Assembly: GCF_020525925.1 (NCBI RefSeq) | Contig: NZ_CP084876.1 | Location: 1,178,001-1,242,000 of the forward strand | DNA from: Klebsiella quasipneumoniae subsp. quasipneumoniae | GTDB lineage: Bacteria > Pseudomonadota > Gammaproteobacteria > Enterobacterales > Enterobacteriaceae | Reading direction: 5' to 3' | Length of the DNA stretch: 64,000 nucleotides | Notes under the pieces: model-generated | Database searches by the model: none | Told to the model about the DNA's origin: nothing | What the model saw: only the letters and a program-made list of their open reading frames with translations | Made by a program: the position numbers and the translations under genes | Part shown: positions 1 to 8,241 of the stretch, piece by piece | Layout of the letters: every line of letters starts with the position of its first letter | Numbering within the stretch: the first letter of the stretch is position 1

Positions 1-185
1 TTGCGCGCCAGCAGAAGATGAACCAGCACGATGACGGCCAGCACGCTCTCCTGAACCACTTCGGTGAGCGACACCTCCGGGATGTCGTTGCCAAATACCC
101 GAATATCCACCCACAGGCAGAGTACCGCGATGGCGGCCGCGACCGCCGCGCCGAGAAAGAAAAGCAAGCTTCGTAACAGAGACAT
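1..185 (-). CDS. Partial membrane protein, N-terminal end only
   Basis: Reading leftward from ATG at 183-185, an open frame runs off the window edge after about 61 codons. The product starts MSLLRSLLFFLGAAVAAAIA, a short basic start followed by a hydrophobic segment. A second hydrophobic stretch (VLAVIVLVHLLL) begins near residue 48, so this is probably a small inner-membrane protein with at least two membrane segments. I do not recognise the family. The gene continues outside the window, so neither length nor domains can be judged. Confidence 0.6.
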   Translation of the reverse strand, partial: MSLLRSLLFFLGAAVAAAIAVLCLWVDIRVFGNDIPEVSLTEVVQESVLAVIVLVHLLLAR

Positions 186-308
186 TAACACCACAACTTA
201 TATTTAAAACAAATATCATAAGTTTTGGGAATACATGTTCCTGTTCACTTTGTGCGACTTTGCGGCTGTTTTTTAACGTTTTGCGCTTTTTAGCGCCGGG
301 AAAGACGA

Positions 309-329
309 CAGGGGAGGGGGACTCCCCTG
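309..329 (-). terminator. Possible hairpin after the SDR gene
   Basis: An 8-bp perfect stem (CAGGGGAG / CTCCCCTG) with a 5-base loop lies 13 bases beyond the stop codon of the leftward SDR gene. No U-run follows, so termination is only a guess. The rest of 186-341 shows nothing recognisable apart from AT-rich sequence near 190-225. Confidence 0.35.
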
Positions 330-341
330 AATGAGAGGACG

Positions 342-1136
342 TCAGAGAATATCATCCACCACGCCGCCGTCAACGCGCAGCGCGGCGCCGGAGGTGGCCG
401 ACGCCTGCGGCGAGCAGACGTATACCACCATATTGGCGACCTCTTCCACCGAGGCCGCCCGCTGGATCACCGAACTCGGACGATGGGTCATGACAAACGC
501 TTTCGCCAGTTCCTCCAGCGACTGGCCGGTTTTCGCCACTTCGTCTTTCAGCATTTCGGCAAAGCCGTCGGAAATCGTCGGCCCCGGCAGAACGCTGTTA
601 ACGGTCACTCCGCTGCCGGCGACATATTTCGCCAGGCCGCGGGCCAGCGACAGCTGGGCGGTCTTGGTGACGCCATAGTGGATCATATCCGCCGGGATAT
701 TGCGCGCCGATTCCGAGGAGATAAACACCACCCGCCCCCAGCCTTTACTGACCATCGCCGGCAGCAGCCCCCGCGACAGGCGCACGCCGGACATGACGTT
801 GGTCTGCCAGTAGTTTTCCCAGGTCGCGTCATCGGTGGCGTAAAAATCCTGCGGGCCGTAGATCCCGGCGTTATTGACCAGAATATCGACGCCGGTCACG
901 GCCTGCAGCAGATGTGCCGCGCCGTCGGCGCCGCTGAGGTCGGCGACGGCGGGGCGCGCTTTCGCCCCCGGCACCTCATTTTGCAAGCGGGCGATCGCGG
1001 CGTTCACACTCTGCTCGCTGCGCCCGTTAAGGATGATCTCTGCGCCGCTCTCCGCCAGGCCTTTGGCGATAGCAAAGCCAATACCCGCCGTGGAGGCGGT
1101 GACCAGCGCGACTTTCCCCGATAAATCAATCTTCAT
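342..1136 (-). CDS. SDR family NAD(P)-dependent oxidoreductase
   Basis: Short-chain dehydrogenase/reductase of 264 residues, the normal size for classical SDRs. It shows the cofactor motif TASTAGIG (residues 13-20), NNAG (88-91) and the catalytic Ser about 140, Tyr154 and Lys158 in YGVTK. The chosen start, MKIDLSGK, has an AGGCAGGA-like ribosome site; an in-frame ATG ten codons upstream is less likely. It is the last gene of the leftward operon that begins with the ureohydrolase at 8126. Its role is probably oxidation or reduction of a hydroxy/keto intermediate. The substrate cannot be read from sequence. Confidence 0.88.
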   Translation of the reverse strand: MKIDLSGKVALVTASTAGIGFAIAKGLAESGAEIILNGRSEQSVNAAIARLQNEVPGAKARPAVADLSGADGAAHLLQAVTGVDILVNNAGIYGPQDFYATDDATWENYWQTNVMSGVRLSRGLLPAMVSKGWGRVVFISSESARNIPADMIHYGVTKTAQLSLARGLAKYVAGSGVTVNSVLPGPTISDGFAEMLKDEVAKTGQSLEELAKAFVMTHRPSSVIQRAASVEEVANMVVYVCSPQASATSGAALRVDGGVVDDIL

Positions 1137-1196
1137 GTTCCTGCCTTCTGGTTGTGGATCTCCCATTAAGCGTAGCAGCGGCGGTATCGGTAGGGA

Positions 1197-2129
1197 TCAG
1201 TAACCGGCGTGCTTATTGACCAGGTTTTTGAGCGGCAGCCCGCGACGCTGGCGCTGAATGTTCTCCAGCAGCTGGCGGGCGATCACCTCGGCGGGGGCCG
1301 CAGAGGCCATATGCGGGGTGATCACCACCTGCGGATGGCGCCACAGCGGATCGTCCGCCGGCAATGGCTCCTGCGGGAAGACGTCGAGCACCGCTCCGGC
1401 GAGCTGGCCGCTCTCCAGCGCCGCCAGCACATCCTCATTGACCATATGCTCTCCACGCCCGCAGTTGATTAACACCGCCCCGGCGGGAAGCCGGCTGAAG
1501 AGCGGCGCGGCGAGAATACCCCGGGTCTGCGCGGTGAGCGGCAGGAGGTTAATCAGCCCGTCAAGCGACCCGAGGAAGCTATCGAGCGCCTCCTCGCCGC
1601 GGTAGCAGGTGACGCCAGCCAGCTGCTTCTCACTGCGCGACCAGCCGGAGACCCGATAGCCAAGGCGGGCCAGCTGGTCGGCGATATAGCCGCCAATTTC
1701 GCCGAGGCCCATAATGCCGATATGGAAGTCGGCGGCGGCGCGCTGGGGATAGAGCTTCCAGGTTTGGGTCCGCTGGTGGGCCAGCGCCCGGTCAAAATAA
1801 CGCTGGAACCACAGCACGCCCCACAGGGCATATTCGAACATGCCGTGACGAAAGTCCTCATCGATCACCCGGCACAGCGGGATATCGCTGGCGAACAGCG
1901 CGGGCGGCAGATGATCGACCCCGGCGGACGCGGCCTGGATCAGCTTCAGCCCTGGCGAGCGGGTCAACAGCTGCGGGCTAGGGAACCAGCAGCTGGCGTA
2001 CTGCGCGTCGCGCGCCGCCTGGTGATGGGGCAGGAGCGCGGTGACGTCGGGAAACTGCTGCAGGGCGGCGCAGATATCGCGGGCGAAATCCGCGTCGTTA
2101 CAATCCACCACGATAGTGATATCGGACAT
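1197..2129 (-). CDS. D-2-hydroxyacid dehydrogenase (glyoxylate/hydroxypyruvate reductase A-like)
   Basis: A 310-residue NAD(P)-dependent D-2-hydroxyacid dehydrogenase. The Rossmann motif GLGEIG sits at residues 141-146. The family catalytic residues are visible: Arg in INCGRGEHMV, Glu in DVFPQEPLP and His in TPHMAS. Length and layout fit the GhrA-type glyoxylate/hydroxypyruvate reductases, which reduce 2-keto acids to D-2-hydroxy acids. It lies five bases after the class II aldolase gene and 60 before the SDR in one leftward operon, so it probably handles a 2-keto acid made by the pathway. The ghrA symbol is withheld because this gene sits in a catabolic operon. Confidence 0.88.
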   Translation of the reverse strand: MSDITIVVDCNDADFARDICAALQQFPDVTALLPHHQAARDAQYASCWFPSPQLLTRSPGLKLIQAASAGVDHLPPALFASDIPLCRVIDEDFRHGMFEYALWGVLWFQRYFDRALAHQRTQTWKLYPQRAAADFHIGIMGLGEIGGYIADQLARLGYRVSGWSRSEKQLAGVTCYRGEEALDSFLGSLDGLINLLPLTAQTRGILAAPLFSRLPAGAVLINCGRGEHMVNEDVLAALESGQLAGAVLDVFPQEPLPADDPLWRHPQVVITPHMASAAPAEVIARQLLENIQRQRRGLPLKNLVNKHAGY

Positions 2130-2134
2130 AGGCG

Positions 2135-2863
2135 TTAGTCTTTGTAAGAAGTATCGAGACGGTCAAGACGGCGCAACCACGCCTGCCAGACCTGTTGACG
2201 TTCATGCTCCACGCCCATCAGCTGCTCGCAGGCGTGCTGGCTGAGGTGCGGGGCGATGGTGTGGATCGGGCTGAGGGCCGCCAGCTGGGCGGCGGCCATC
2301 TGGATCTCGCAGGCACGATTGAGGTAGAACATGATGTAAAAGGCGTCAGCCACGGTACGGCCCACCGACAGCAGGCCGTGGCTCTGCAGGATCATGGCGA
2401 TATTATTCCCCAGCGAGCGCTGAATGCGCGCCCGTTCGTCGAGGTCAAAGGCCACCCCTTCATAGGGGTGGTAGCCGACGCGCTGGTAAAACTCGGTGCT
2501 GATCTGGTTGAGCTGCAGCAGGCCGTCCTCGCAGGCGGCCACCGCCATCCCCGGCAGGGTGTGGGTGTGGATCACGCAGTGGGCGTCTTCCCGGGCCATA
2601 TGCACCGCGCTGTGGATGGTGAAGCCCGCCGAGTTAGCCGGCGCCTCGCCCTCTACGACCTTGCCCTGCATATCCACCACGATCAGATTGCTGGCGGTGA
2701 CCTCATCAAACATCATGCCGAAGGGATTAATTAAAAAGCGCGGCTCGCCGTCGCCGGGCAGGCGCACGGAGAAGTGGGTGTAGAGGGTATCCTCCCAGCC
2801 GAACAGCGCCGCCAGACGGTAGGCGGCGGCCAGCTGCTGGCGCAGGTGTTGCTCAGTTGCCAT
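2135..2863 (-). CDS. Class II aldolase/adducin family protein
   Basis: 242 residues matching the class II aldolase/adducin fold, which uses a divalent metal held by histidines to break or form C-C bonds next to a carbonyl. Visible landmarks are the HTHTLPGMAVAA metal-ligand segment and the later SHGLLSVGRTVADAFY segment typical of the family. It starts one base after the stop codon of the ABC transporter gene, which implies translational coupling. With the 2-hydroxyacid dehydrogenase after it, it likely splits or decarboxylates an intermediate. Family members also include decarboxylases and dehydratases, so the exact reaction is open. Confidence 0.85.
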   Translation of the reverse strand: MATEQHLRQQLAAAYRLAALFGWEDTLYTHFSVRLPGDGEPRFLINPFGMMFDEVTASNLIVVDMQGKVVEGEAPANSAGFTIHSAVHMAREDAHCVIHTHTLPGMAVAACEDGLLQLNQISTEFYQRVGYHPYEGVAFDLDERARIQRSLGNNIAMILQSHGLLSVGRTVADAFYIMFYLNRACEIQMAAAQLAALSPIHTIAPHLSQHACEQLMGVEHERQQVWQAWLRRLDRLDTSYKD

Positions 2864-4384
2864 TTAGTGCACTCCCATAAATTCACGGATTCGTTGCAGA
2901 GAAGGGGCCTCCAGCGGGCTGCGGATCACCTGCGGGGCGATGTCGGCCTGCACCACGCCGTTCTCCATCAGCACCACGCGGTCGGAAATCGACAGGGCGA
3001 AGTCCATCTCGTGGGTGACAATCAGCATGGTCATACCTTCGCGGGCCAGCGACTGAATAACCTTCAGCACCTCGCCCACCAGCTCGGGATCCAGCGCCGA
3101 GGTCGGTTCGTCAAACAGCATGATGTCCGGCTTCAGCGCCAGCGCCCGGGCGATCGCCACGCGCTGCTGCTGGCCGCCGGAGAGCTGTCCGGGGTACTTG
3201 TGGGCATGGGCCAGCAGACCGACGCGGTCGAGCAGCGCCAGGGCCTGCTCGCGGGCGACCGGCTGATCCAGCAGCTGGTGGTAGCGCGGGGCCAGCATCA
3301 CGTTGTCGAGCACCGTGCGGTGGGGGAACAGGTTGAAGCTCTGGAAGACCATGCCGATGCGCCGCACCCCGGCGCGCATCTGGCGCTTATCGACGATGGC
3401 TCCGCCTTTCAGATAGTCCTCGCCGTAGAGAATGATCTCCCCGCCATCAATGCTTTCGAGGGCGTTGATGGTGCGGATCAGGGTTGTTTTGCCGGAGCCG
3501 GACGGGCCGATGATGCTGATCACCTCCCCGTTATCTACCTGCAGGTCGATGCCTTTCAGCACCTCATGCTGGCCCCAGGATTTGCGGATGCCCCGCAGAT
3601 CCAGCGCCGGCGGCGCGCCGTTGACGGCCGGGGTGTTGATCGCTTCCGTCATCGCCGGCAGGCTCTGGCGCAGCGCCTGGCATTCCGCCTCGCTGAGCGT
3701 TTGCGGACGCTTGCGCTGAATATCGAGGCTATTCTCCAGCGCCCGGAACAGCCAGGTGAAGACGGTAACCACCATGACGTAGTACACCGCCACCGCCAGC
3801 AGCGTCTCCATCACGAGGAAATTTTGCGCATACAAGCGCTGGCCGGTGAGCAGCAGCTCGGGTAAGGAGACTACCGATAAAATCGAGCTCAGCTTAATGA
3901 TGGTGATGTATTCATTGATCAGCGTCGGCAACGAGATGCGAAACGCCTGAGGAATAACAATCAGCCGCTGGATGCCGATAAAGCTGAAGCTCAGCGCATG
4001 GCCCGCCTCGCTTTGCCCTTTGGCCACCGACAACAGCCCGCCGCGATGGATCTCCGCCATATAGGCCGCTTCGGTGACGGTCATCGACACCAGCCCGGCG
4101 ATAAACGGCACCCCGAGCAGCGGCTGGGTCAGCGGAAACAGCTGCGGCAGGTTGTAGACAAACACCAGCAGCACCATCAGCGGCACGCTGCGGAAAAACC
4201 AGATATAGAGTTCGACGGGGATCTTGATCCAGCGCGGCGCCGAGAGCTTCGCGCAGGCTAGCAGAAAACCGACCACCAGGCCGATCCCCCAGGACAAGGT
4301 GCTGATCACGATAACCGTCACGCACGCCTGCCAGAATGCCCCAATGCTAAATAATGAAAAAAAGTATCCCCAATCGAACGCCAT
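2864..4384 (-). CDS. Fused amino-acid ABC transporter permease/ATP-binding protein
   Basis: A 506-residue fusion of the two inner-membrane parts of a polar amino-acid importer. Residues 1 to about 225 form a HisM/GlnP-type permease with several membrane helices. From about 260 onward is an ABC ATPase with Walker [10 protein letters not shown], signature [15 protein letters not shown], Walker [15 protein letters not shown] and an H-loop in THEMDF. These are usually separate genes; the fusion fixes their 1:1 ratio. The periplasmic binding protein is encoded just upstream at 4415-5221. The ATPase half is typical of arginine, histidine or glutamine uptake systems, which fits a nitrogen-rich substrate. 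Confidence 0.93.
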   Translation of the reverse strand: MAFDWGYFFSLFSIGAFWQACVTVIVISTLSWGIGLVVGFLLACAKLSAPRWIKIPVELYIWFFRSVPLMVLLVFVYNLPQLFPLTQPLLGVPFIAGLVSMTVTEAAYMAEIHRGGLLSVAKGQSEAGHALSFSFIGIQRLIVIPQAFRISLPTLINEYITIIKLSSILSVVSLPELLLTGQRLYAQNFLVMETLLAVAVYYVMVVTVFTWLFRALENSLDIQRKRPQTLSEAECQALRQSLPAMTEAINTPAVNGAPPALDLRGIRKSWGQHEVLKGIDLQVDNGEVISIIGPSGSGKTTLIRTINALESIDGGEIILYGEDYLKGGAIVDKRQMRAGVRRIGMVFQSFNLFPHRTVLDNVMLAPRYHQLLDQPVAREQALALLDRVGLLAHAHKYPGQLSGGQQQRVAIARALALKPDIMLFDEPTSALDPELVGEVLKVIQSLAREGMTMLIVTHEMDFALSISDRVVLMENGVVQADIAPQVIRSPLEAPSLQRIREFMGVH

Positions 4385-4414
4385 ACTGACTCCTGTTGCG
4401 CAGTGCTTATTGTC

Positions 4415-5221
4415 TTAATCGATGCTTTCTAAGTTGTATTTTTTGATCAGCGCGGCATATTTGCCGTTGGCTTTGAGCGTGGCGAGGGTGGCCTTGATCG
4501 CCTCCGCCAGCTCGGTGTTGCCTTTGGCGACATAGATCCCCAGCGGCAGCGGGTAGACGAGGCGCGTCGAGCTTATCCCCAGGCGACCGCGGCTCTTATC
4601 GACGATAATCTGCGCCGCCGGGGCTATCTCAAGCTGGGCGTCGATGTTCTTCGACAGCAGCGCCTGGGAGGCTTCCGGCGCCGTCGGGAACTCCTGAATA
4701 GTGATGGCCGGTTTGCCGTTTTTCAGGCACCACTCATCGGAGTGTTTTTTCAGGCTGGTCACCCAGGTGGTGCCTGCCTGCAGACCGACCTTCACGCCGC
4801 ACAGCTCATCTTCGGTTTTCGGCTGCGCCGCGCCGCCCTTCAGGGCGATGATCGACGCGCCGGAGAGGGCGTAAGGGATGGCGTCGGCCTGTTTCTGGCG
4901 CTCCGGCGTCACGTACATCCCGGAGATCACCGCATCATATTTCTTGCCGATGCCGAGGATCAGGCTGGTGAACTTGGTGTCGATCAGCTGCGGTTTGGCC
5001 TGCAGATGCTCGGCAATCAGCGTCGCGAACTCCGGGTCGAGACCGACGATATTGTTATGGCTGTCATAGGACTCAAACGGCGGGTAGGTGACCTCCATCC
5101 CCACCTTAAAGACGCCCTCGGTCAGCAGTTCCGCCGCCTGGGTGACAGAGGAGAAACAGGCGCTGACGGCGAGGGTAAGCGCGACGCGGCGCGAGATTTT
5201 TTTCAGGGTGCTAGTCATCAT
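4415..5221 (-). CDS. Amino-acid ABC transporter substrate-binding protein
   Basis: 268 residues with a Sec signal peptide (basic start, then VALTLAVSACFSSVTQAAE) and the family-3 solute-binding fold: GVFKVGMEVTYPPFES at the mature N-terminus, then VISGMYVTPERQ. The protein would bind substrate in the periplasm and deliver it to the fused permease/ATPase at 2864-4384, 30 bases downstream. The Arg in TPERQ corresponds to the residue that holds the substrate carboxylate in this family. The substrate is unknown; the operon suggests a guanidino or related amino acid. Confidence 0.92.
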   Translation of the reverse strand: MMTSTLKKISRRVALTLAVSACFSSVTQAAELLTEGVFKVGMEVTYPPFESYDSHNNIVGLDPEFATLIAEHLQAKPQLIDTKFTSLILGIGKKYDAVISGMYVTPERQKQADAIPYALSGASIIALKGGAAQPKTEDELCGVKVGLQAGTTWVTSLKKHSDEWCLKNGKPAITIQEFPTAPEASQALLSKNIDAQLEIAPAAQIIVDKSRGRLGISSTRLVYPLPLGIYVAKGNTELAEAIKATLATLKANGKYAALIKKYNLESID

Positions 5222-5237
5222 GGATCCTCACGGGTGG

Positions 5238-6305
5238 TTAGGGTTTTTTTTGCTGTGCCTGTTTTTTCAGATGGCCAAAGGTATGGGTGCCGCGCGCGCG
5301 CGCCGGCAGCTGGAGCTCGCCGCGATTGACCTTCTCGCGCAGATAGCGATAGGTTTGCAGCGCCTGGCTCCACATATGCTCGCCGATGCTCAGCTCCTGA
5401 TATTCGCTGGCTTCGCCGGCGGCGAGAAAGGTCGGCAGCGGGCGGATCAGCGTGTGGTAATCGCAGGCGAAAAACAGCGGGAAGGAGTACCGCTCCTGCG
5501 GCACTTTGCGCACCCGGTGGGCTGTAGCAACAAATGTGCCAGCGCTGAGCACTTCCAGCATGTCGCCGATATTGATCACGAACGCCTCTTCTCCGGCGGC
5601 GTTCGTGACGGGAGGCGCGTCGATCCACACGCTTTCTTCATTGAGGACTTCAAGCCCGGGCTGGTCGGCGAGCAGCAGGGTGAAGCACTCATAGTCGGTG
5701 TGTGCACCAATTCCGGGAACATCTTCGACGCTGGCGTCGAACGGGTAATGGATGAGCCGCAGCTTGGCCGGCGGGCAGGTCACCATCGGTTTGAAATACC
5801 CTTCCGGCAGACCGAGCGCGAGGGCGAAAGCGTCGAACAGGCGGTGGCCGAGGGCGAAGACCGCGTCGTAGTAGGCCAGCACCCGCGCGCGGAAATCCGG
5901 CAGGTCGGGCCACTCGTTGGCGCCGATCAGCGGCGTACCGGCGAGCACCAGCGGATGGTCGTCCGCCGCCTGGAAGCCAATATCGAAGGCCTCTTTATGG
6001 TCCGGCTTGCCGGCGCCGTAGATCTCTTCTCCTTCCGGGACGTAGCCCTTATGGCTTTTGGAGCGGCCGATGTAATAGTTCATCTTCTCCGCCATCGGCA
6101 GGGCGAAGATCTGCTTCGCCGCCTCGCGGACGCCGGCGATCAGCGCCGGGTCGATGCCGTGGCCGGTGATGTAGAAAAAGCCCACCTCGAGCGCCGCGCG
6201 GCCGATGGCGTCGGCCACCGCCTGGCGCCTGGCGAGATCGTCGCCGGCCAGATCGCGGATATCGATGGTCGGGAGTTCAGTAAAAGCGTGCTTCACGGCG
6301 GTCAT
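5238..6305 (-). CDS. Isopenicillin-N-synthase-like 2OG-Fe(II) dioxygenase
   Basis: 355 residues of the plant-type/IPNS-like non-haem iron dioxygenase family. The N-terminal DIOX_N region (LPTIDIRDL, VGFFYITGHGI) precedes the double-stranded beta-helix. Iron ligands are H202 and D204 (AHTDYE) and H263 (TAHRV). R272 in RYSFP is the 2-oxoglutarate anchor. Such enzymes hydroxylate or desaturate small molecules. The start overlaps the stop codon of the TIM-barrel gene by four bases. Placement beside a ureohydrolase and an amino-acid transporter suggests hydroxylation of a guanidino amino acid, but this is inference. Confidence 0.9.
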   Translation of the reverse strand: MTAVKHAFTELPTIDIRDLAGDDLARRQAVADAIGRAALEVGFFYITGHGIDPALIAGVREAAKQIFALPMAEKMNYYIGRSKSHKGYVPEGEEIYGAGKPDHKEAFDIGFQAADDHPLVLAGTPLIGANEWPDLPDFRARVLAYYDAVFALGHRLFDAFALALGLPEGYFKPMVTCPPAKLRLIHYPFDASVEDVPGIGAHTDYECFTLLLADQPGLEVLNEESVWIDAPPVTNAAGEEAFVINIGDMLEVLSAGTFVATAHRVRKVPQERYSFPLFFACDYHTLIRPLPTFLAAGEASEYQELSIGEHMWSQALQTYRYLREKVNRGELQLPARARGTHTFGHLKKQAQQKKP

Positions 6306-7165
6306 GGCTGCGGTTCCTGTTCAGTGAGCGTTAAAAACTGCTGAAAGTGGGGCTGCTGGCGCGCGGCCATCCAGGCGTTGAGCGACCAGAGGTCGGCCAC
6401 CGGAACGTTGGTGAACGGCAGATGGTGCAGATAGCCGTCGGCGCCAAACTCCGGCGTCAGGGTGGTCTGCGGGTAGCCGCGCCGGCGCTGCGAATGCCAG
6501 ATTTGCTCCCAGAAGCGCTCGGCAAAGGCCAGCGCCGGCTGATACTCCGGCGCCGCCGGGTGCGGCACCTGCGGCCCCTGGTCGTAGCCCACCCGGGCCT
6601 GCACGTGATGCACGCGGTCGATAAAGGCGCTGAAGTCATCGCAGGGGTCATCCAGCAGGCGCTCGCTGACCACCACCCAGTGGCTGATGTCGGCGGTAAA
6701 GCGCAGCTGGGGGAGCTGCTGAATGATCTCCAGGGTGAGCCACGGGCTGTACAGCGAGGTGGCGCGATGGGTTTCAAAGCTGCAGGTCAACCCAAACCCG
6801 GCGGCCAGCTCGTGCGCCTTGCCGAGAAAATCGACCTGCTGCGCCAGCGGCCAGCGATCGTTGCCCGCCAGCAGATTGACAAAGCGCGGGTTGAGGCCGC
6901 TGGCCTCGGCGAAGCGGATCCGCAGGCGCGCCAGATGCTGCTCCGGCGTTTCATGCTGAGCGGGGAGCACCCCGCCGCCGCTGAAGAGAATGGCGATATA
7001 CTCTAGCCCCGACGCCTGCAGGCGGTCGGCGAGCTGCCGCCGCTCCTCCGCCGTTAACGGGACGCGGGCTTCGATACCGCAGCAGCCGACGCGCTGCAGT
7101 TCATCCAGCGTTTGCGGCCAGGGGGTCGTCACTCCCCAGAGGGTGCGAAAGCATTTCAGCTCCAT
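6302..7165 (-). CDS. Xylose-isomerase-like TIM-barrel protein
   Basis: 287 residues resembling the AP-endonuclease-2/sugar phosphate isomerase superfamily, a metal-dependent TIM barrel. Candidate metal ligands are Glu in CSFETHRA, Asp/His in RFTADISHW, His in VHHVQAR and Glu in LTPEFG. It sits ten bases after the ureohydrolase and overlaps the dioxygenase gene by four bases, so the three are probably translated together. Members isomerise, epimerise or cleave keto-sugars and related hydroxy acids. The substrate cannot be predicted from the sequence. Confidence 0.8.
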   Translation of the reverse strand: MELKCFRTLWGVTTPWPQTLDELQRVGCCGIEARVPLTAEERRQLADRLQASGLEYIAILFSGGGVLPAQHETPEQHLARLRIRFAEASGLNPRFVNLLAGNDRWPLAQQVDFLGKAHELAAGFGLTCSFETHRATSLYSPWLTLEIIQQLPQLRFTADISHWVVVSERLLDDPCDDFSAFIDRVHHVQARVGYDQGPQVPHPAAPEYQPALAFAERFWEQIWHSQRRRGYPQTTLTPEFGADGYLHHLPFTNVPVADLWSLNAWMAARQQPHFQQFLTLTEQEPQP

Positions 7166-7175
7166 GGCGGCTTCC

Positions 7176-8126
7176 TCAGGCGTACTTCACGCCGGGCAGG
7201 ACGCAGAGCATCTCGTACAGCAGGTTGGCCGCCAGCTGGGAGGTATTACCGCTCACGTCATAGGGGGGCGAGACTTCAACCAGATCGGCGCCAATCAGGT
7301 TCAGGCCGCGGCAGCCGCGGACGATCTCCAGCGCCTGAATGGAGGTCAGGCCGCCGACTTCCGGCGTCCCGGTTCCCGGGGCCCAGATAGGATCGAGGCT
7401 GTCGATATCAAAGCTGAGATACACCGGCCCGTCGCCCATCTGCTGGCGGACTTCGGCCATCAGCGGCGCCAGCGAGGTATGCCAGCACTGCTCCGCCTGC
7501 ACCAGGCGAAAGCCCTGGTCGACGCCCCACTGGAAGTCCCCGGCGGCATAGCCCTGGGCGCGCTGGCCAATCTGCACCACCCGCTTGAGGTCGAGTAGTC
7601 CCTCCTCAACGGCGCGGCGGAAGGTGGTGCCGTGGGCGATTTTCTCACCGAACATCTCATCATTGGTGTCGGTATGGGCGTCGACGTGGATGAGCCCCAC
7701 CGGCCCATGTTTTTTGGTCAGCGCCCGCAGGATGGGCAGGGTAATGGTGTGGTCCCCGCCGAGGGTGAGGGGGATCAGCGGATAACTATTCAAACCGGTG
7801 TAGTAATCTTCAATAATTTGCACCGATTTGAGCAAACTGTAGGTATTGATCGGCACATCGCCGATGTCGGCTACCGACAGCGAGTCGAACGGCGCGGCGC
7901 CGGTCGCCATATTGTACGGACGGATCATCACCGATTCGGCGCGAATATAGCGCGGTCCGTAGCGCGTGCCTGAGCGCTGCGAGGTGCCGATATCCAGCGG
8001 AATGCCGACAAATGCCGCATCAAGTCCCTGTAAATCTTCGATAAACGGCAGGCGCATCATCGTGGCGCGGCCGGCGAAGCGTGGCATCTCATTGCCACCC
8101 TGCGGTTGGTGAAAGAGGTTATCCAT
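7176..8126 (-). CDS. Agmatinase-family ureohydrolase (guanidinobutyrase-like)
   Basis: 316 residues of the arginase/agmatinase superfamily, which uses a two-metal centre to hydrolyse guanidino groups to urea. All six metal ligands are present: H126 (GGDHT), D149, H151 and D153 (HVDAHTD), and D240 and D242 (SFDIDSLDP). The N-terminus (FHQPQGGNEMPRFAG) resembles, from memory, Pseudomonas guanidinobutyrases more than E. coli SpeB. The start at MDNLF is chosen because AGGAG lies eight bases upstream; an in-frame ATG 17 codons earlier lacks this. First gene of the leftward operon, opposite the LysR gene at 8242. Exact substrate (guanidinobutyrate, guanidine or another) is open. Confidence 0.88.
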   Translation of the reverse strand: MDNLFHQPQGGNEMPRFAGRATMMRLPFIEDLQGLDAAFVGIPLDIGTSQRSGTRYGPRYIRAESVMIRPYNMATGAAPFDSLSVADIGDVPINTYSLLKSVQIIEDYYTGLNSYPLIPLTLGGDHTITLPILRALTKKHGPVGLIHVDAHTDTNDEMFGEKIAHGTTFRRAVEEGLLDLKRVVQIGQRAQGYAAGDFQWGVDQGFRLVQAEQCWHTSLAPLMAEVRQQMGDGPVYLSFDIDSLDPIWAPGTGTPEVGGLTSIQALEIVRGCRGLNLIGADLVEVSPPYDVSGNTSQLAANLLYEMLCVLPGVKYA

Positions 8127-8214
8127 GTCTGCTCCTGAATCTGACGGATGAAACGTAACAGGAGAGATAGTGCGCAACCCGCGCTGGACTTTACATCGTC
8201 TGGCGTAAATACTC

Positions 8215-8234
8215 AGTTCATTTATTGGTGAACT
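8215..8234. promoter_or_regulatory. Palindrome, candidate LysR operator
   Basis: AGTTCA-N8-TGAACT, a perfect 6-8-6 inverted repeat, lies seven bases before the start codon of the LysR gene and within the 115-base divergent promoter region of the ureohydrolase operon. Position and symmetry fit an autoregulatory LysR-type site. Binding by this regulator is inferred. Confidence 0.45.
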
Positions 8235-8241
8235 AAATACG

